Shown: positions 23,653 through 32,546, counted from the first letter of the stretch. The stretch is 33,438 nucleotides of DNA from Phenylobacterium sp. CCH9-H3 (GCF_001557235.1 NZ_LSJI01000050.1:1-33438), one strand, 5' to 3'. Program-made: numbers and translations. Notes: generated by a model from the letters alone, not told the origin.

Positions 23653-26262
23653 ATGAGGTTCACGGGTCTTCGCGCGGTCCTGTTCGCTGGAGCCGCGGCC
23701 GGCGCAATCACCACGGCCGCCCACGCCGCGGAGGCGACCGCCGCAGCGGCGCCGGAGACAGACGCGCGCGGCGGTGCGGCGATCGAGGAACTCATCGTTA
23801 CGGCGCGGCGGCGCGAGGAGAACGTCCAGAAGACGCCGGTCGCCGTCACCGTGCTCAGCCAGGACAAGCTCGACCGCCTGACCGTCAACAACAACGCAGA
23901 CCTGAACAAGCTCGCGCCCGGCCTGCAGCTCGGCGGCTGCATCGGCCGCAACAACTGCGGCCCCACCATCCGTGCGCAGCCCACCGGCACCAACACCGGC
24001 ACCACCTCGGTCGTGCAGTATTTCGCCGAGGTCCCCAATTTCCAGATCTCGTTCTACGACCTGGAGAACCTGCAGGTCCTGAAGGGCCCGCAGGGCACGC
24101 TGTTCGGCGAGACGGCGACGGGCGGGGCGATCCTCTACACGCCGCGCAAGCCCACCAACGAGTTCGGCGGCTACGCGTCCGTCCAGCTCGGCAACTATGA
24201 CTACCGGCAGTTCGATGCGGCGGTCGGCGGCCCCCTCGTGAAGGACACGCTGCTGGCCCGCGCCGCGATCCGCTACCGCAAGCGTGACGGGTTCACGACC
24301 GCGATCTACAGCAATGGCGCCCCGCCCAACGACATCGACAACGTCGACAACCTGCAATGGCGGCTCTCGCTCGTCTGGCGGCCCACCGACAAGTTCGAGA
24401 ACTATACGATCTACGCCGGCAGCCGCGACCGTACGCGAGGCTCTTCGGAGATCCTGCGCTACGTGGATCCGACCTATGTGCGCGCGGCGCAGCGCAACGT
24501 GATTCCGGCCGCGAACCCGGCGACCGCGGCGGCGTTCGAGTTCTACACTGGTGTCGCCCCGCCGGCCGGCATGACCTACGGTCAGTTGATCCAGGCGCAG
24601 GTGGCGCGTCAGAACGCCGTGGGCGTGCGGACCGTGTTCGCCAACTACGACCAGTCGGTGGCGGTCGACTTCAACGGGCTGGTCAACCAGACCCGCTGGG
24701 ATATCCGCGACGACCTGAGCTTCAAGAACATCATCGGTCTCTACTGGACGAAGGCCGGCGCCGGCGGCAGCAACTACGACGGCGTGGACCTGCCCACCTT
24801 CGAGAGCCGCGGCGTGCTCCAACCGGGAACCACCACGCCGAATGGCGACAACTGGGCCCAACTGGGCGGCTGGCCCAGCCGGGTCTGGACCGAGGAAGCC
24901 CAGCTCAGTGGCAAGGCCTTCGACCAGCGGCTGATCTGGCAGGTGGGGGGGTACTACCGCAAGGCGAAGGACCGGGACTACCTCGTGGCCAGCGGGAACG
25001 TGCTGTTCGCCGCCTTCTCCGGCGACCCGACGGCGGCGAGCTTCTGCACCGACACGGTGAAGATCCCGGCGCCCTGTTCTCGGGTTCGGCGGAGCGACGC
25101 GACGACCTACGCCGGTTACGGGCAGGCCACCTTCGCGATCACCGACAACCTTCGGCTGACGGGCGGCTACCGGCATTCCTGGGACAAGGTGATCGCCTAC
25201 GACTCCGGTGTTCCCGCCACCCAGGTCGTCTTCAAGGGGTCCACCTTCACGCTTCAGACGGTGGGCAAGCAGCCGCCGGCCGGGGCAGGGTTCCTGACCA
25301 CCCTATCGCCCCTAACCCAGCAGGACACCTACTCGATCACCGGCGACTGGCAGGTGACAGACCGGGTGCTCCTCTATGCCACCCACCGCACCGGCTACAC
25401 CCGCGGCGGCATCAACAGCACCGCGCCCCTACAGGACCCGAACCGCGCCTTTGGGCCGGAACGGGTCAAGGACCTCGAGGTCGGGCTGAAGGCCGACTGG
25501 GCCCTCGGCGGGATCAAGGGGCGCACCAACATCGCCGTCTACCGCGACAAGTATTCCAATATTCAGCGTAATGACGTGATCCCGGGCTCCAGCTTCACCG
25601 TGGTCCGGAACGCCGCCGACGCCATCCTGCAGGGCGTGGAGTTCGAGAGCGCCGTGGCGCTGAACGACTGGTTCGACGTCCAAGCCAACCTCTCGTACAT
25701 CGACGCCTACTACACGCGCTGGAGAGAGACCTCGACCTGCGCCGGGCAGCCTTACCACTCGCAATGCGCCACACTCCCGGCGACGACGCCGATCGTGATC
25801 GACCACGCCGAGGGCGTCATCACCGGCCTCGGCGCCCCCATCCGGTTCGACCCCGAGCGGTTCCGCGGCGCCTCGAAGTGGACCTGGTCCATTCAACCGA
25901 CCCTGCGCCTGGAGCCCTGGACGGGCGAGGACATCTCGATCGGCGCCAACGTCCGCTACCGCGGCGCCTTCGCGACCTTCTCGACCAACTCCTCCCTGAC
26001 CGCCGGCAATCCTCCGGGGACCTTCACGAACGTCCTGCCGGGCTCCGATCCGTTCGTGACCCCGGCCTATACGCTGGTCGATCTGCGCGTCGCCTGGAAC
26101 CGCATCAAAGGTTCGGACTTCAGCGTGGCCGCCAGCGTCACCAATCTGACCGACAAGGCCTACAACCTCGGGGGCACCAACATCCTGACGAGTGCGGGAT
26201 CCCTGGCGGGCGTGGTCGGCGAACCGCGCATGTGGTTCCTCGAGGTGCGACGCGAGTTCTGA
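23653..26262 (+). CDS. TonB-dependent outer-membrane receptor
   Basis: 869 residues. The signal peptide covers about 1-26 (FAGAAAGAITTAAHAAEA); the TonB box-like EELIVTARRREEN follows at 45-57; the plug has LNKLAPGLQLGG and LENLQVLKGPQGTLFGETATGGA. The barrel ends in a terminal phenylalanine (FLEVRREF), the usual outer-membrane assembly signal. A Cys pair spaced by five residues (GCIGRNNCGP) lies in the plug, probably a surface-loop disulfide, and is absent from the first receptor. AGGGGG lies upstream of ATG 23653. It diverges from the tannase-like gene across two palindromes, so uptake and ester hydrolysis appear co-regulated. It converges on the MmgE/PrpD-like gene. The substrate is unknown; neighbouring genes suggest an organic carbon compound rather than a siderophore. 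Confidence 0.95.
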   Translation: MRFTGLRAVLFAGAAAGAITTAAHAAEATAAAAPETDARGGAAIEELIVTARRREENVQKTPVAVTVLSQDKLDRLTVNNNADLNKLAPGLQLGGCIGRNNCGPTIRAQPTGTNTGTTSVVQYFAEVPNFQISFYDLENLQVLKGPQGTLFGETATGGAILYTPRKPTNEFGGYASVQLGNYDYRQFDAAVGGPLVKDTLLARAAIRYRKRDGFTTAIYSNGAPPNDIDNVDNLQWRLSLVWRPTDKFENYTIYAGSRDRTRGSSEILRYVDPTYVRAAQRNVIPAANPATAAAFEFYTGVAPPAGMTYGQLIQAQVARQNAVGVRTVFANYDQSVAVDFNGLVNQTRWDIRDDLSFKNIIGLYWTKAGAGGSNYDGVDLPTFESRGVLQPGTTTPNGDNWAQLGGWPSRVWTEEAQLSGKAFDQRLIWQVGGYYRKAKDRDYLVASGNVLFAAFSGDPTAASFCTDTVKIPAPCSRVRRSDATTYAGYGQATFAITDNLRLTGGYRHSWDKVIAYDSGVPATQVVFKGSTFTLQTVGKQPPAGAGFLTTLSPLTQQDTYSITGDWQVTDRVLLYATHRTGYTRGGINSTAPLQDPNRAFGPERVKDLEVGLKADWALGGIKGRTNIAVYRDKYSNIQRNDVIPGSSFTVVRNAADAILQGVEFESAVALNDWFDVQANLSYIDAYYTRWRETSTCAGQPYHSQCATLPATTPIVIDHAEGVITGLGAPIRFDPERFRGASKWTWSIQPTLRLEPWTGEDISIGANVRYRGAFATFSTNSSLTAGNPPGTFTNVLPGSDPFVTPAYTLVDLRVAWNRIKGSDFSVAASVTNLTDKAYNLGGTNILTSAGSLAGVVGEPRMWFLEVRREF

Positions 26263-26565
26263 CACAGGCCGCGTCGCTCGACCGAGTGACGCGCCCAACG
26301 AAGACCAGGCGCGATGGATTGGGCGGCCGCCTGCTTCCATCGTCGCCTCATCTTTGAGTACGGGGGCGGTCATCGGGATGTGCCCGGATGCGGCCGCGCC
26401 CCGGCGAGCTAGCGAACGGCTGGATGTTGCGATCCACACTTGGCGCCTCGGCGCTTGCCCGGAGAGGCCGGTGAGCCACACGGTGCTGGCGGCGCGCTGA
26501 CCGCCGAGCGCGTCGCAGGCGGCGGCGTCGCCGCGGCCGGCGGCCGCGGCGACCCCCGACAAGTG
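26263..26565. other. Convergent intergenic region
   Basis: The region lies between the receptor stop and the MmgE/PrpD stop. No gene is supported. It contains a perfect GC-rich hairpin at 26527-26553, close to the MmgE/PrpD stop. Confidence 0.5.
26527..26553 (-). terminator. Perfect 12-bp-arm hairpin, probable terminator
   Basis: GTCGCCGCGGCC, loop GGC, then the exact complement GGCCGCGGCGAC. It begins 13 bp beyond the MmgE/PrpD stop on the minus strand and lies between convergent genes. It has no T-run, so termination efficiency is uncertain; it may also work for the plus-strand receptor transcript. Confidence 0.55.
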
Positions 26566-28011
26566 CTAGGAGGCGATCACGCCCACCAGATCCCGCACGT
26601 CATCCACCGCCTCGAGATCGTCGATCAGTTCAAGGAGCCGCTCGACGTTCGCAGGTTTGCGCGCGAGCGGGGACTGGGACTGGGCGGCCAGTTCGCGGAA
26701 CTTGTCCTTCAGCTCGTCGTCGGTCGCGGCGAAGTCGGGCTCCCAAGGATCGCCGCGGCAGAAGTCGGCGCTGCCCTTGAAGACCTTGCCCCGGGCGAAC
26801 ACCTCGACGCTGGTGGGTCGGCGCCGGGTCCTGTGGCCGACGAAGTACTTGTGGATGTCGCCCGCCCGGGGATCGACGTCGACCTCGACCTTGTCGCGGA
26901 CGACGTTCACCTCGGCCGACGCCCGGGTCTCGGGGGAGTGCCATTGGGGCCCGCGCGGCAGGCCGAGCGTCATGACGGCCACCACGTGGGGCAGGCTGAA
27001 CTCGGCGCTGGTGATGGTCTTCGGCTGGGTCTGGGTGTAGCGGCCGCCCTTGCCCAGGCTGAAGGTGTAGACGACGATCCTGTCGATCTCCTCGGGACGG
27101 ATCTGGTTGTCCTTGTAGATCTTCTCGAGGATGCCCAGGGCATAGCAGGTGGGCTTGCTGGCCGGCCAAAGCTTGTAGGTGTTCTCGAGGATGAGCCAGT
27201 CCTGGCCGATCCCCTCGAGCGCCGTCTCGTAGTCGAACCCGCCATCGCGCCCGTACATGAACGGGAAGCCGTGCTGGCCGTCGAGGATGTCGGTGAAGCC
27301 CGAGTAGTCGACCTCGGTCAGCAGGGCCGCCGAGACCGCGGCCTGGGTATGCCAGCCCGAGTCGGCGTATTTGACATCCGGGATGTCCGCCGTGTGCGCG
27401 TACTTCTGTTGTGCGGGCACAGGGCAAAGGGCGCCGGCGATCCCCAGGGTGTTGGCGATCTGATCGGGACCCAGGCCAAAGGCCTTAGACACCGCGCCGG
27501 CGGCGGCGAACAGCACGGGTGCGCCCTTGCCGAAGCGTTTGACGATGCCGACCGCCTGGCCGTTTTCGATGGCCATGACGTTGCCGAAGCCCACGCCGAC
27601 CCGGGCCCCGATCTCGTAGCCCAGGGCGACAGAGGCGATCAGATCCTTGCCGGACCGGCCGCGAAACTCGCAGCCGCCGAGCGCCGCCGTCACCGTCGGC
27701 ACCCCGATGTTCGAGGCCGTCTCAAACACATCGTCGTAGTCGAGGGCGTTGCCGAGCTTGGCGTTGACGAAAGCGGCGAGGGGATAGTTGATCTTCTCCC
27801 CCGTCGCCAACACCGTGGCCTGCGGCGCGCCCCCGCCGAGCGCGCGCTGATAGCGGGTGACCTTGTCGCCGATCTCCGTGGGATAGCCGCTCAGGATGCA
27901 GCCAAGACTGTCGAGAATGGTCCGCTTGGTTTCACGGACGACGTCCTCGCTCAGGTCGCCATAGTCGGTCTCGGCCACCAGTGAAACCAGGCGTTTGGTA
28001 AACTCTGTCAC
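26566..28011 (-). CDS. MmgE/PrpD family protein (2-methylcitrate dehydratase-like)
   Basis: 481 residues from GTG 28011, with GGGAG 7 bp upstream. N-terminal ETKRTILDSLGCILSGYPTE and FVNAKLGNALDYDDVFETAS, followed by HTQAAVSAALL and YTFSLGKGGRYTQTQPKTIT, match the MmgE/PrpD fold, and LGNALDYDD is the family's active-site hallmark. Known members dehydrate 2-methylcitrate or isomerise/decarboxylate small acids (cis-aconitate decarboxylase, iminodisuccinate epimerase), but most members in catabolic clusters have no known substrate. No prpB or prpC gene is visible, so the propionate pathway is not implied. The gene follows the LuxE-like gene by 119 bp on the same strand and is probably last in that transcription unit, before a strong hairpin. 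Confidence 0.9.
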   Translation of the reverse strand: MTEFTKRLVSLVAETDYGDLSEDVVRETKRTILDSLGCILSGYPTEIGDKVTRYQRALGGGAPQATVLATGEKINYPLAAFVNAKLGNALDYDDVFETASNIGVPTVTAALGGCEFRGRSGKDLIASVALGYEIGARVGVGFGNVMAIENGQAVGIVKRFGKGAPVLFAAAGAVSKAFGLGPDQIANTLGIAGALCPVPAQQKYAHTADIPDVKYADSGWHTQAAVSAALLTEVDYSGFTDILDGQHGFPFMYGRDGGFDYETALEGIGQDWLILENTYKLWPASKPTCYALGILEKIYKDNQIRPEEIDRIVVYTFSLGKGGRYTQTQPKTITSAEFSLPHVVAVMTLGLPRGPQWHSPETRASAEVNVVRDKVEVDVDPRAGDIHKYFVGHRTRRRPTSVEVFARGKVFKGSADFCRGDPWEPDFAATDDELKDKFRELAAQSQSPLARKPANVERLLELIDDLEAVDDVRDLVGVIAS

Positions 28012-28130
28012 CTACGTTCTCCCTGCAGCTTTGGCGGAAACTGTGCGTTCGCTGAGGCGCAGGGCAGACGTGGAGCGGCGCTCGACCGCGGAAGCTTGGC
28101 GCCCGACAGTCACCACGCGACGCCGTCGGC

Positions 28131-29546
28131 TCAGCTGGGGTTGCTGAGGCTCTCCATCATCTCCTCGACGGCCGCGGCGCTGCGTTGGCAGGTGATCTTG
28201 TCGTCGCCGCCCTGCTTGTCCGCAAAGCGGCCGATCTCGCCCAGGAGGTAGGGACCCTTGCGGCCGCAACCGCAGCCTCCGTCCCAGTTCATGGTCACTT
28301 CGTCGCCGGTGATAATGCCGGCCCAGAAGGTCTGCGCCCAAAGATCGAATGTGGCGTAGCGGCCGGTCTGCACCCCGCTGCGCGGATAAGGCGCGCCGGT
28401 TTCCGGGTTCAGGACGAAGCTGACCACGGAGGGGGGCATGTGGTAGTGGCCCTGCGGGCATTGCCGGGCCAGTCCCATCATCTCGCTGGCGCCGTAGACG
28501 TCCTGCAGACCGGGGAATGCCTTGTCGACCTCGGCCAACTGTTCCGGGGTCAGGTTGCCCTTGCCCTTGGCGCCGCCGGCGGTGAACAGGCAGGATCCTT
28601 CGCCGAACGCGATCTCCAGGCCGTATTTGCGGGCGGTCTCCAGCAGCTCCCAATAAAAGACATAGCCGGAGGTCATCGCGACCGTCTTGCCCTTCAGCCG
28701 GACCAGGATGTCGCGGAAGAAGGCCTCGCGGTCAGCGGCAGTGCTTGTCTGGATCGAGCCGAGCTTGGCGTTCAGGCGCTGCCAGCCCTTGGTCGTCTTC
28801 AACTGCTCGACGGTGCCGTCCGCCTGGGCCTTCTTCAACCGGCCGGTCATCCACAGCACGTCGCTGGAGAGCTCGCCGTCGAGGGTCAGCACGTGGCTCT
28901 GATCTCCGCCAAAACCCAGCATCAACCGGATGTGGGCCGAGCGGCACATGTTGACCCGCCCTTTTCGGGGCGTGACCAGCACGTGATAGACATCGTCGGC
29001 ATAGGCGTCGTCGAGGCCGCGTTCGTCGCCAAACTTCGAATAGACCAAGGCAAACTGCCGAAGGACGAAGGGATCCTCGACCGTGCTGCGCGGCAGCAGC
29101 GAGATCTTCCCGGACGTCCCCGAAGAGCTGACCACCCGGACCGGCGTCTGGTCTTCGACAATCGTCAGCCAGTCGTCCAGGCTTTCGCAACCCGTCAGGT
29201 CGAGATGGGTCAGGTCATGGGTCGTGTACCCGTCCAGCCATTCGTTGAGCTGGGCAAAGCGGCCGTTGTCGATGAGCGACAGCGGATAGGACTTGTACTC
29301 GGTGTGCGGGAACAGCAGCGGGACCACCTCGTCGATCGTGTTGATCGTCTCGATGCGGTTGTCCTCCGCCAGCATGTCGAGCGGCGGCAGCTTCGGGCGC
29401 AGTTCAGCGAAGCGCTGCTGGATGCCGGCGAGTTGAAACCGCTCGATCTCTTCGTGTGTGAAGCTGAACAGCGCCTCTGCCGATAGCCCGGCCAGTTCCG
29501 ACGGGTCCTCAATATCCGCGGCCGAGGAAGACGTCGGAGTGTTCAT
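28131..29546 (-). CDS. LuxE-like acyl-activating enzyme (ANL-related acyl-protein synthetase/phenylacetate-CoA-ligase-like)
   Basis: 471 residues from ATG 29546. Adenylation motifs are visible: the phosphate loop VSSSGTSGKISLLP (SSSGTSGK at 140-147), DVYGASEMMG (A5-like, 350-358), and ITGDEVTM (TGD at 413-415). A cysteine-rich CGCGRKGPYLLGEIGR follows at 425-440, as in phenylacetate-CoA-ligase-like and LuxE proteins, and the end DDKITCQR could carry the acyl-acceptor Cys. The family activates a carboxylic acid with ATP and passes the acyl group to a protein thiol or CoA. A LuxC-like reductase lies at the other end of this gene series, so together they could reduce an acid to an aldehyde; luxAB are absent. 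A one-mismatch palindrome lies 91 bp upstream. Confidence 0.8.
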   Translation of the reverse strand: MNTPTSSSAADIEDPSELAGLSAEALFSFTHEEIERFQLAGIQQRFAELRPKLPPLDMLAEDNRIETINTIDEVVPLLFPHTEYKSYPLSLIDNGRFAQLNEWLDGYTTHDLTHLDLTGCESLDDWLTIVEDQTPVRVVSSSGTSGKISLLPRSTVEDPFVLRQFALVYSKFGDERGLDDAYADDVYHVLVTPRKGRVNMCRSAHIRLMLGFGGDQSHVLTLDGELSSDVLWMTGRLKKAQADGTVEQLKTTKGWQRLNAKLGSIQTSTAADREAFFRDILVRLKGKTVAMTSGYVFYWELLETARKYGLEIAFGEGSCLFTAGGAKGKGNLTPEQLAEVDKAFPGLQDVYGASEMMGLARQCPQGHYHMPPSVVSFVLNPETGAPYPRSGVQTGRYATFDLWAQTFWAGIITGDEVTMNWDGGCGCGRKGPYLLGEIGRFADKQGGDDKITCQRSAAAVEEMMESLSNPS

Positions 29547-29636
29547 TTGGGGCCCTCGCGCAGACGCAGCGACTTCTAGCGCTCTGATTGTCTTGCTGAA
29601 TTTTCGAGTAAGATATGGACGCGCCGCGCCGATATC

Positions 29637-29656
29637 TGTCCCCTCGCACCGGGACC
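29637..29656. promoter_or_regulatory. Palindromic operator candidate 7 (TGTCCC-N8-GGGACC)
   Basis: One mismatch at the final base, spacer CTCGCACC. It lies 91 bp upstream of the LuxE-like gene and after a relatively AT-rich stretch (29576-29625) that could hold its promoter. Confidence 0.5.
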
Positions 29657-29678
29657 TCGCACGCTTAGATCCCGCGTC

Positions 29679-30971
29679 CTATCGAGGCGATGCGGCGCTA
29701 GCCGTCTTGATCGGCGGCTGCAGCGCCTCGTCGCTCAGGGGTCGCCACTGGCTCTGACCTGGCGGCAGGATGATGCCGTCCACGGTCTGGAAGGTGCTCC
29801 GCGGATGTCGGATCAGCGGCTCGTTGGGTGGCGCGGCGGGTTTGCGGGAGATCACCGACGTAACGAGGCTCTGCCCGTCCGGCTCGGTCACATAAGCCGG
29901 CGTCGCCGCGACCCGCATCGCATAGGAAATATGGGTCTTCTCGCCGCCGGGCCCGGTCGGGCTATAGTCGGCGTTGCGGCGTAGCGCATACCAAAGCGCG
30001 GGCAGTTCCATGCCCACCGAATATTCGAAGTTCGAGGCGCCCAGCGCCAGCAGGGCGGCATAGACGGGTCGCCAGGGCCGATACCCGCCGATGTAGCCTT
30101 TCAAGGAGCCGTCCGGCTCCATCTGCAGATCGGCGCGGGCTTGCAGCAGTTCGAGGCCGTAGCCGTGGCTGGTGTCGCGCAGAACCGCCTTCGGCGTGGC
30201 GTCGGTTGTGATCCGACCGCGGGTGACGCGCCCGGTGAAGATCGCTTCGTAGGTCGCATGAGGGCGGATGCGGAAGGTGTAGTCCCGGGCGATGTCGCCC
30301 GCGCCGTTCTTGGTGAGCTTGTCGGCGCTCATATAGATCCCGAGGCGGACCTGGTTGTCGTTCATCGGGTCATGGCCCTGACCGGACACCACGACCACCA
30401 GAGTCCAGACGCCGTTGCGCTCGCTGTCATTGCCGGAGGCGGCCGCGGGGGACTGACCACGAGGCGCGCGGTAGAATTTCAGGCACCCGAGGGCCTTGTA
30501 GAAGTTGTTGTCGATCCCCTTCTCGCCGGTCGGGCTGACGAAGCCGCGCTTGGCGTCCCCATCGAGATTGAGCCCCTCGCCGATCCTGCCCGCGACGGGG
30601 ATGAGACCCGGGTCCGGCGTGGTCGTCGGGTCTGCGTAGACGTTGGCGCGGTCCTTGCCCCGGAAGGCCATCTGGTTGAGCCGAAAGATGCGGGCCGAGG
30701 TCGAATTATTCGGATCGAACAGCCATCTGGCGGCGGCAGGCTCATAGCCCGCCTTGATCATGACCTGCGGCCAGTCCGGGTCGGGATTGGCGCCCTTTGG
30801 GCAGTCCGTTCCGGGCTCCACGGGACTGCCCGGGCCGCCATAGTGCATCGCCGGCTCGTTCCACTCGATCGCATAGGATCGTGTCCATGCCGCTGAGGCG
30901 GCCTCGGGCGCGGACAGCAGCCCAAGCGCGAGCGCCGAGAGGAGGGCCCAGCTTCGTCCACCCGCGGTCAT
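29679..30971 (-). CDS. Exported protein of unknown function (intact paralogue)
   Basis: 430 residues from ATG 30971, with signal peptide LLSALALGLLSAPEAASAAW. No family is recognised. Conserved features shared with the frameshifted copy are WTRSYAIEWNEPAMHYGGPG, an FRGKDRANVYADP stretch, GDAKRGFVSPTGEKGIDNNF, WTLVVVVSGQGHDPMND, a YTFRIRPHATYEA strand and LPALWYALRRNADYSPTGPG. The two copies are similar over the whole length. The protein looks beta-rich and soluble, probably periplasmic, with single cysteines (C57, C162) that may pair. It lies between the EthD-like gene and the LuxE-like gene, with the other copy beside the GMC gene, so it follows the catabolic genes and may bind or process the same substrate. 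Confidence 0.8.
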   Translation of the reverse strand: MTAGGRSWALLSALALGLLSAPEAASAAWTRSYAIEWNEPAMHYGGPGSPVEPGTDCPKGANPDPDWPQVMIKAGYEPAAARWLFDPNNSTSARIFRLNQMAFRGKDRANVYADPTTTPDPGLIPVAGRIGEGLNLDGDAKRGFVSPTGEKGIDNNFYKALGCLKFYRAPRGQSPAAASGNDSERNGVWTLVVVVSGQGHDPMNDNQVRLGIYMSADKLTKNGAGDIARDYTFRIRPHATYEAIFTGRVTRGRITTDATPKAVLRDTSHGYGLELLQARADLQMEPDGSLKGYIGGYRPWRPVYAALLALGASNFEYSVGMELPALWYALRRNADYSPTGPGGEKTHISYAMRVAATPAYVTEPDGQSLVTSVISRKPAAPPNEPLIRHPRSTFQTVDGIILPPGQSQWRPLSDEALQPPIKTASAASPR

Positions 30972-31105
30972 TCTGCGTCTCCCGACCCGTCGGAACGCGG
31001 CCGAAGGGCCGCCGTGTGTCCCCCAAAACTAAAGAAGAGACCCGGACAGGGTCAATGACCATGGCTCCAATTGCGTTTACCTTTACGCGGACCGGCCCGT
31101 CCTGG

Positions 31106-31450
31106 TCAGGCCGTTTGGACCTTGGGCGTGATGGCCTCGTAGATCAGGGCCGACACGTTCGAGCGGTCGAACGTCTCGCTGATGAACATGGCGGGCGTCC
31201 CGGGCCGAGAGCGCAGATCTGCGAGCACGGCGGCGATGTCATCGGTCTCGATCTCGTAGATCGCCAGATAGGGGTGCGACGGGTTCTGGCCGGGAAGCAA
31301 GGACGGTCCGTGGACCTTGAAGCGTTGGGCCGTCTCGATGCCCGGCACCTGCAGCACCTCGCCGAGGTGCTGCTCGTCGTACCAGCGATTGTATTCGTCC
31401 TCCCCGCCGGGGGTGGGGTTCGACAGGACCACGAAACGGTAGCTGGGCAT
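31106..31450 (-). CDS. EthD-like dimeric alpha/beta-barrel protein
   Basis: 114 residues from ATG 31450, with GGAGG 9 bp upstream; an in-frame start at 31519 would add 23 unlike residues and overlap the aldo/keto reductase gene. The conserved core is YRFVVLSNPTPGG, EDEYNRWYDEQHL, then EVLQVPGIETAQRFKVHG, followed by a second strand-rich half LAIYEIETDDIAAVLADL. The N-W-Y-D-E-Q-H segment is characteristic of small catabolic EthD/DUF4286-type proteins in dimeric ferredoxin-like barrels. These occur next to aromatic, steroid and ether degradation genes, where they may act as monooxygenase accessories or isomerases. The reaction here is not known. It follows the aldo/keto reductase by 37 bp, probably in one transcription unit. 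Confidence 0.82.
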   Translation of the reverse strand: MPSYRFVVLSNPTPGGEDEYNRWYDEQHLGEVLQVPGIETAQRFKVHGPSLLPGQNPSHPYLAIYEIETDDIAAVLADLRSRPGTPAMFISETFDRSNVSALIYEAITPKVQTA

Positions 31451-31487
31451 CGGGAAAGGCCTCCAGGCTGAAACGGCGTGTGATCGG

Positions 31488-32546
31488 CTACTTCGGCGAG
31501 GCGCCGAAGCGGCGTCCATTGACGCTCATGTTGGGATAGGTGACGGCGTAGGCGCCGTTGAGGATGGTGGCGGGGAAGTTCAGCTTGGGCGTGGTCGCCG
31601 CATCGAGTTCGGCGACGTCCTCCGCCGTGAGCCGCACATCCAGAGCGGCCAGATTGTCCTTGAGTTGGTCGAGCGTCCGCGCTCCCAGGGTCGGCGCGGA
31701 GACGGCCGGGCGGGTGCGTAGCCACGCGAGCGCCACACGCGCCACAGTGGTCTCGCGACGCTCGGCGACCGTCGCCAGGAGATCGAGCAACCGATAGGTC
31801 TCTTCATTGGCGTGGCGCGCGATCGAGCCCGTCCGGCCCGCGGACTCCGCCGTCATGTTGTGACGCCCGTACTTGCCGCTGAGGACGCCCGCCCGCAGCG
31901 GACCCCAGGGGCAGACGCCCAGGCCGAGCGACTGGGCCATGGGAACGAGCTCCCCCTCGGCCGTCCGCTCGAGGAGGGAATATTCGACCTGAATGGCGGC
32001 GAGCGGGCTCCAACCGCGGAGGTCCGCGGTGACGTGCGCGGCGGCCACCTTCCAGGCTGGGGTATCCGAGAAGCCCAGGTAGCGGACCTTGCCCGCGCTC
32101 ACGAGGTCGTCCAGGGCCCGTAGGGTCTCCTCGAAGGGCGCAAAGGGATCCTCCCAGTGCTGCCAATAGAGGTCGATGTAGTCGGTCTGCAGCCGCTTAA
32201 GCGACGCTTCGCAGGCGGCGATGACCGCCTTGCGGCTCGTGCCGCCGCTGTTCGGGTCCCCCGGCCGCATGTTGCCGCCGAACTTTGTGGCGAGCACGAT
32301 GCCGTCGCGCACGTCCGGTCGGGCTTTGAAGTAGCCCCCCAGGATCTCCTCGGAATGGCCCTTGTTGTAGACGTTGGCGGTGTCCACGAAATTGCCGCCC
32401 GCCTCCAGGTAGTGGTCGAGGATCTGCGTGGAGGTGACCTCGTCCGCCCCAAAGCCCCATTCGTTGCCGAAGGTCATGGTGCCCAGGCACATGGGGCTGA
32501 CGCGAAGCCCCGAGCGGCCGAGGGTGACGTACTGGTCCAGAGACAT
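31488..32546 (-). CDS. Aldo/keto reductase
   Basis: 352 residues from ATG 32546. The catalytic tetrad is complete: D55 and Y60 in FVDTANVYNKG, K88 in VLATKFGG and H130 in YWQHWEDP. VRYLGFSDTP and WGPLRAGVLSGKYG are typical of the AKR12/13-like group acting on short-chain and aromatic aldehydes and ketones with NADPH. Near the C-terminus, PTLGARTLDQLKDNLAAL is the usual coenzyme-binding segment. It has no signal peptide, so it is cytoplasmic. It begins 54 bp after the LuxC-like gene and ends 37 bp before the EthD-like gene, so the three are probably co-transcribed. In that setting it may reduce the aldehyde made by the acyl reductase, or work in reverse. Confidence 0.93.
   Translation of the reverse strand: MSLDQYVTLGRSGLRVSPMCLGTMTFGNEWGFGADEVTSTQILDHYLEAGGNFVDTANVYNKGHSEEILGGYFKARPDVRDGIVLATKFGGNMRPGDPNSGGTSRKAVIAACEASLKRLQTDYIDLYWQHWEDPFAPFEETLRALDDLVSAGKVRYLGFSDTPAWKVAAAHVTADLRGWSPLAAIQVEYSLLERTAEGELVPMAQSLGLGVCPWGPLRAGVLSGKYGRHNMTAESAGRTGSIARHANEETYRLLDLLATVAERRETTVARVALAWLRTRPAVSAPTLGARTLDQLKDNLAALDVRLTAEDVAELDAATTPKLNFPATILNGAYAVTYPNMSVNGRRFGASPK

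Noticed and set aside
26566..28011. Methylcitrate cycle operon
   Set aside because: Only a MmgE/PrpD-like gene is present; no methylcitrate synthase or methylisocitrate lyase gene is seen.
26440..29486. Long plus-strand open frames opposite the MmgE/PrpD and LuxE-like genes
   Set aside because: They mirror the genuine genes' codons (Val/Gly/Asp-rich shadow translations) and lack family motifs and ribosome sites.
31017..31048. Possible eighth palindrome (TGTCCC at 31017 and CGGACA at 31043)
   Set aside because: The arms are 20 bp apart instead of 8 and one arm is changed, so it does not fit the other seven sites.
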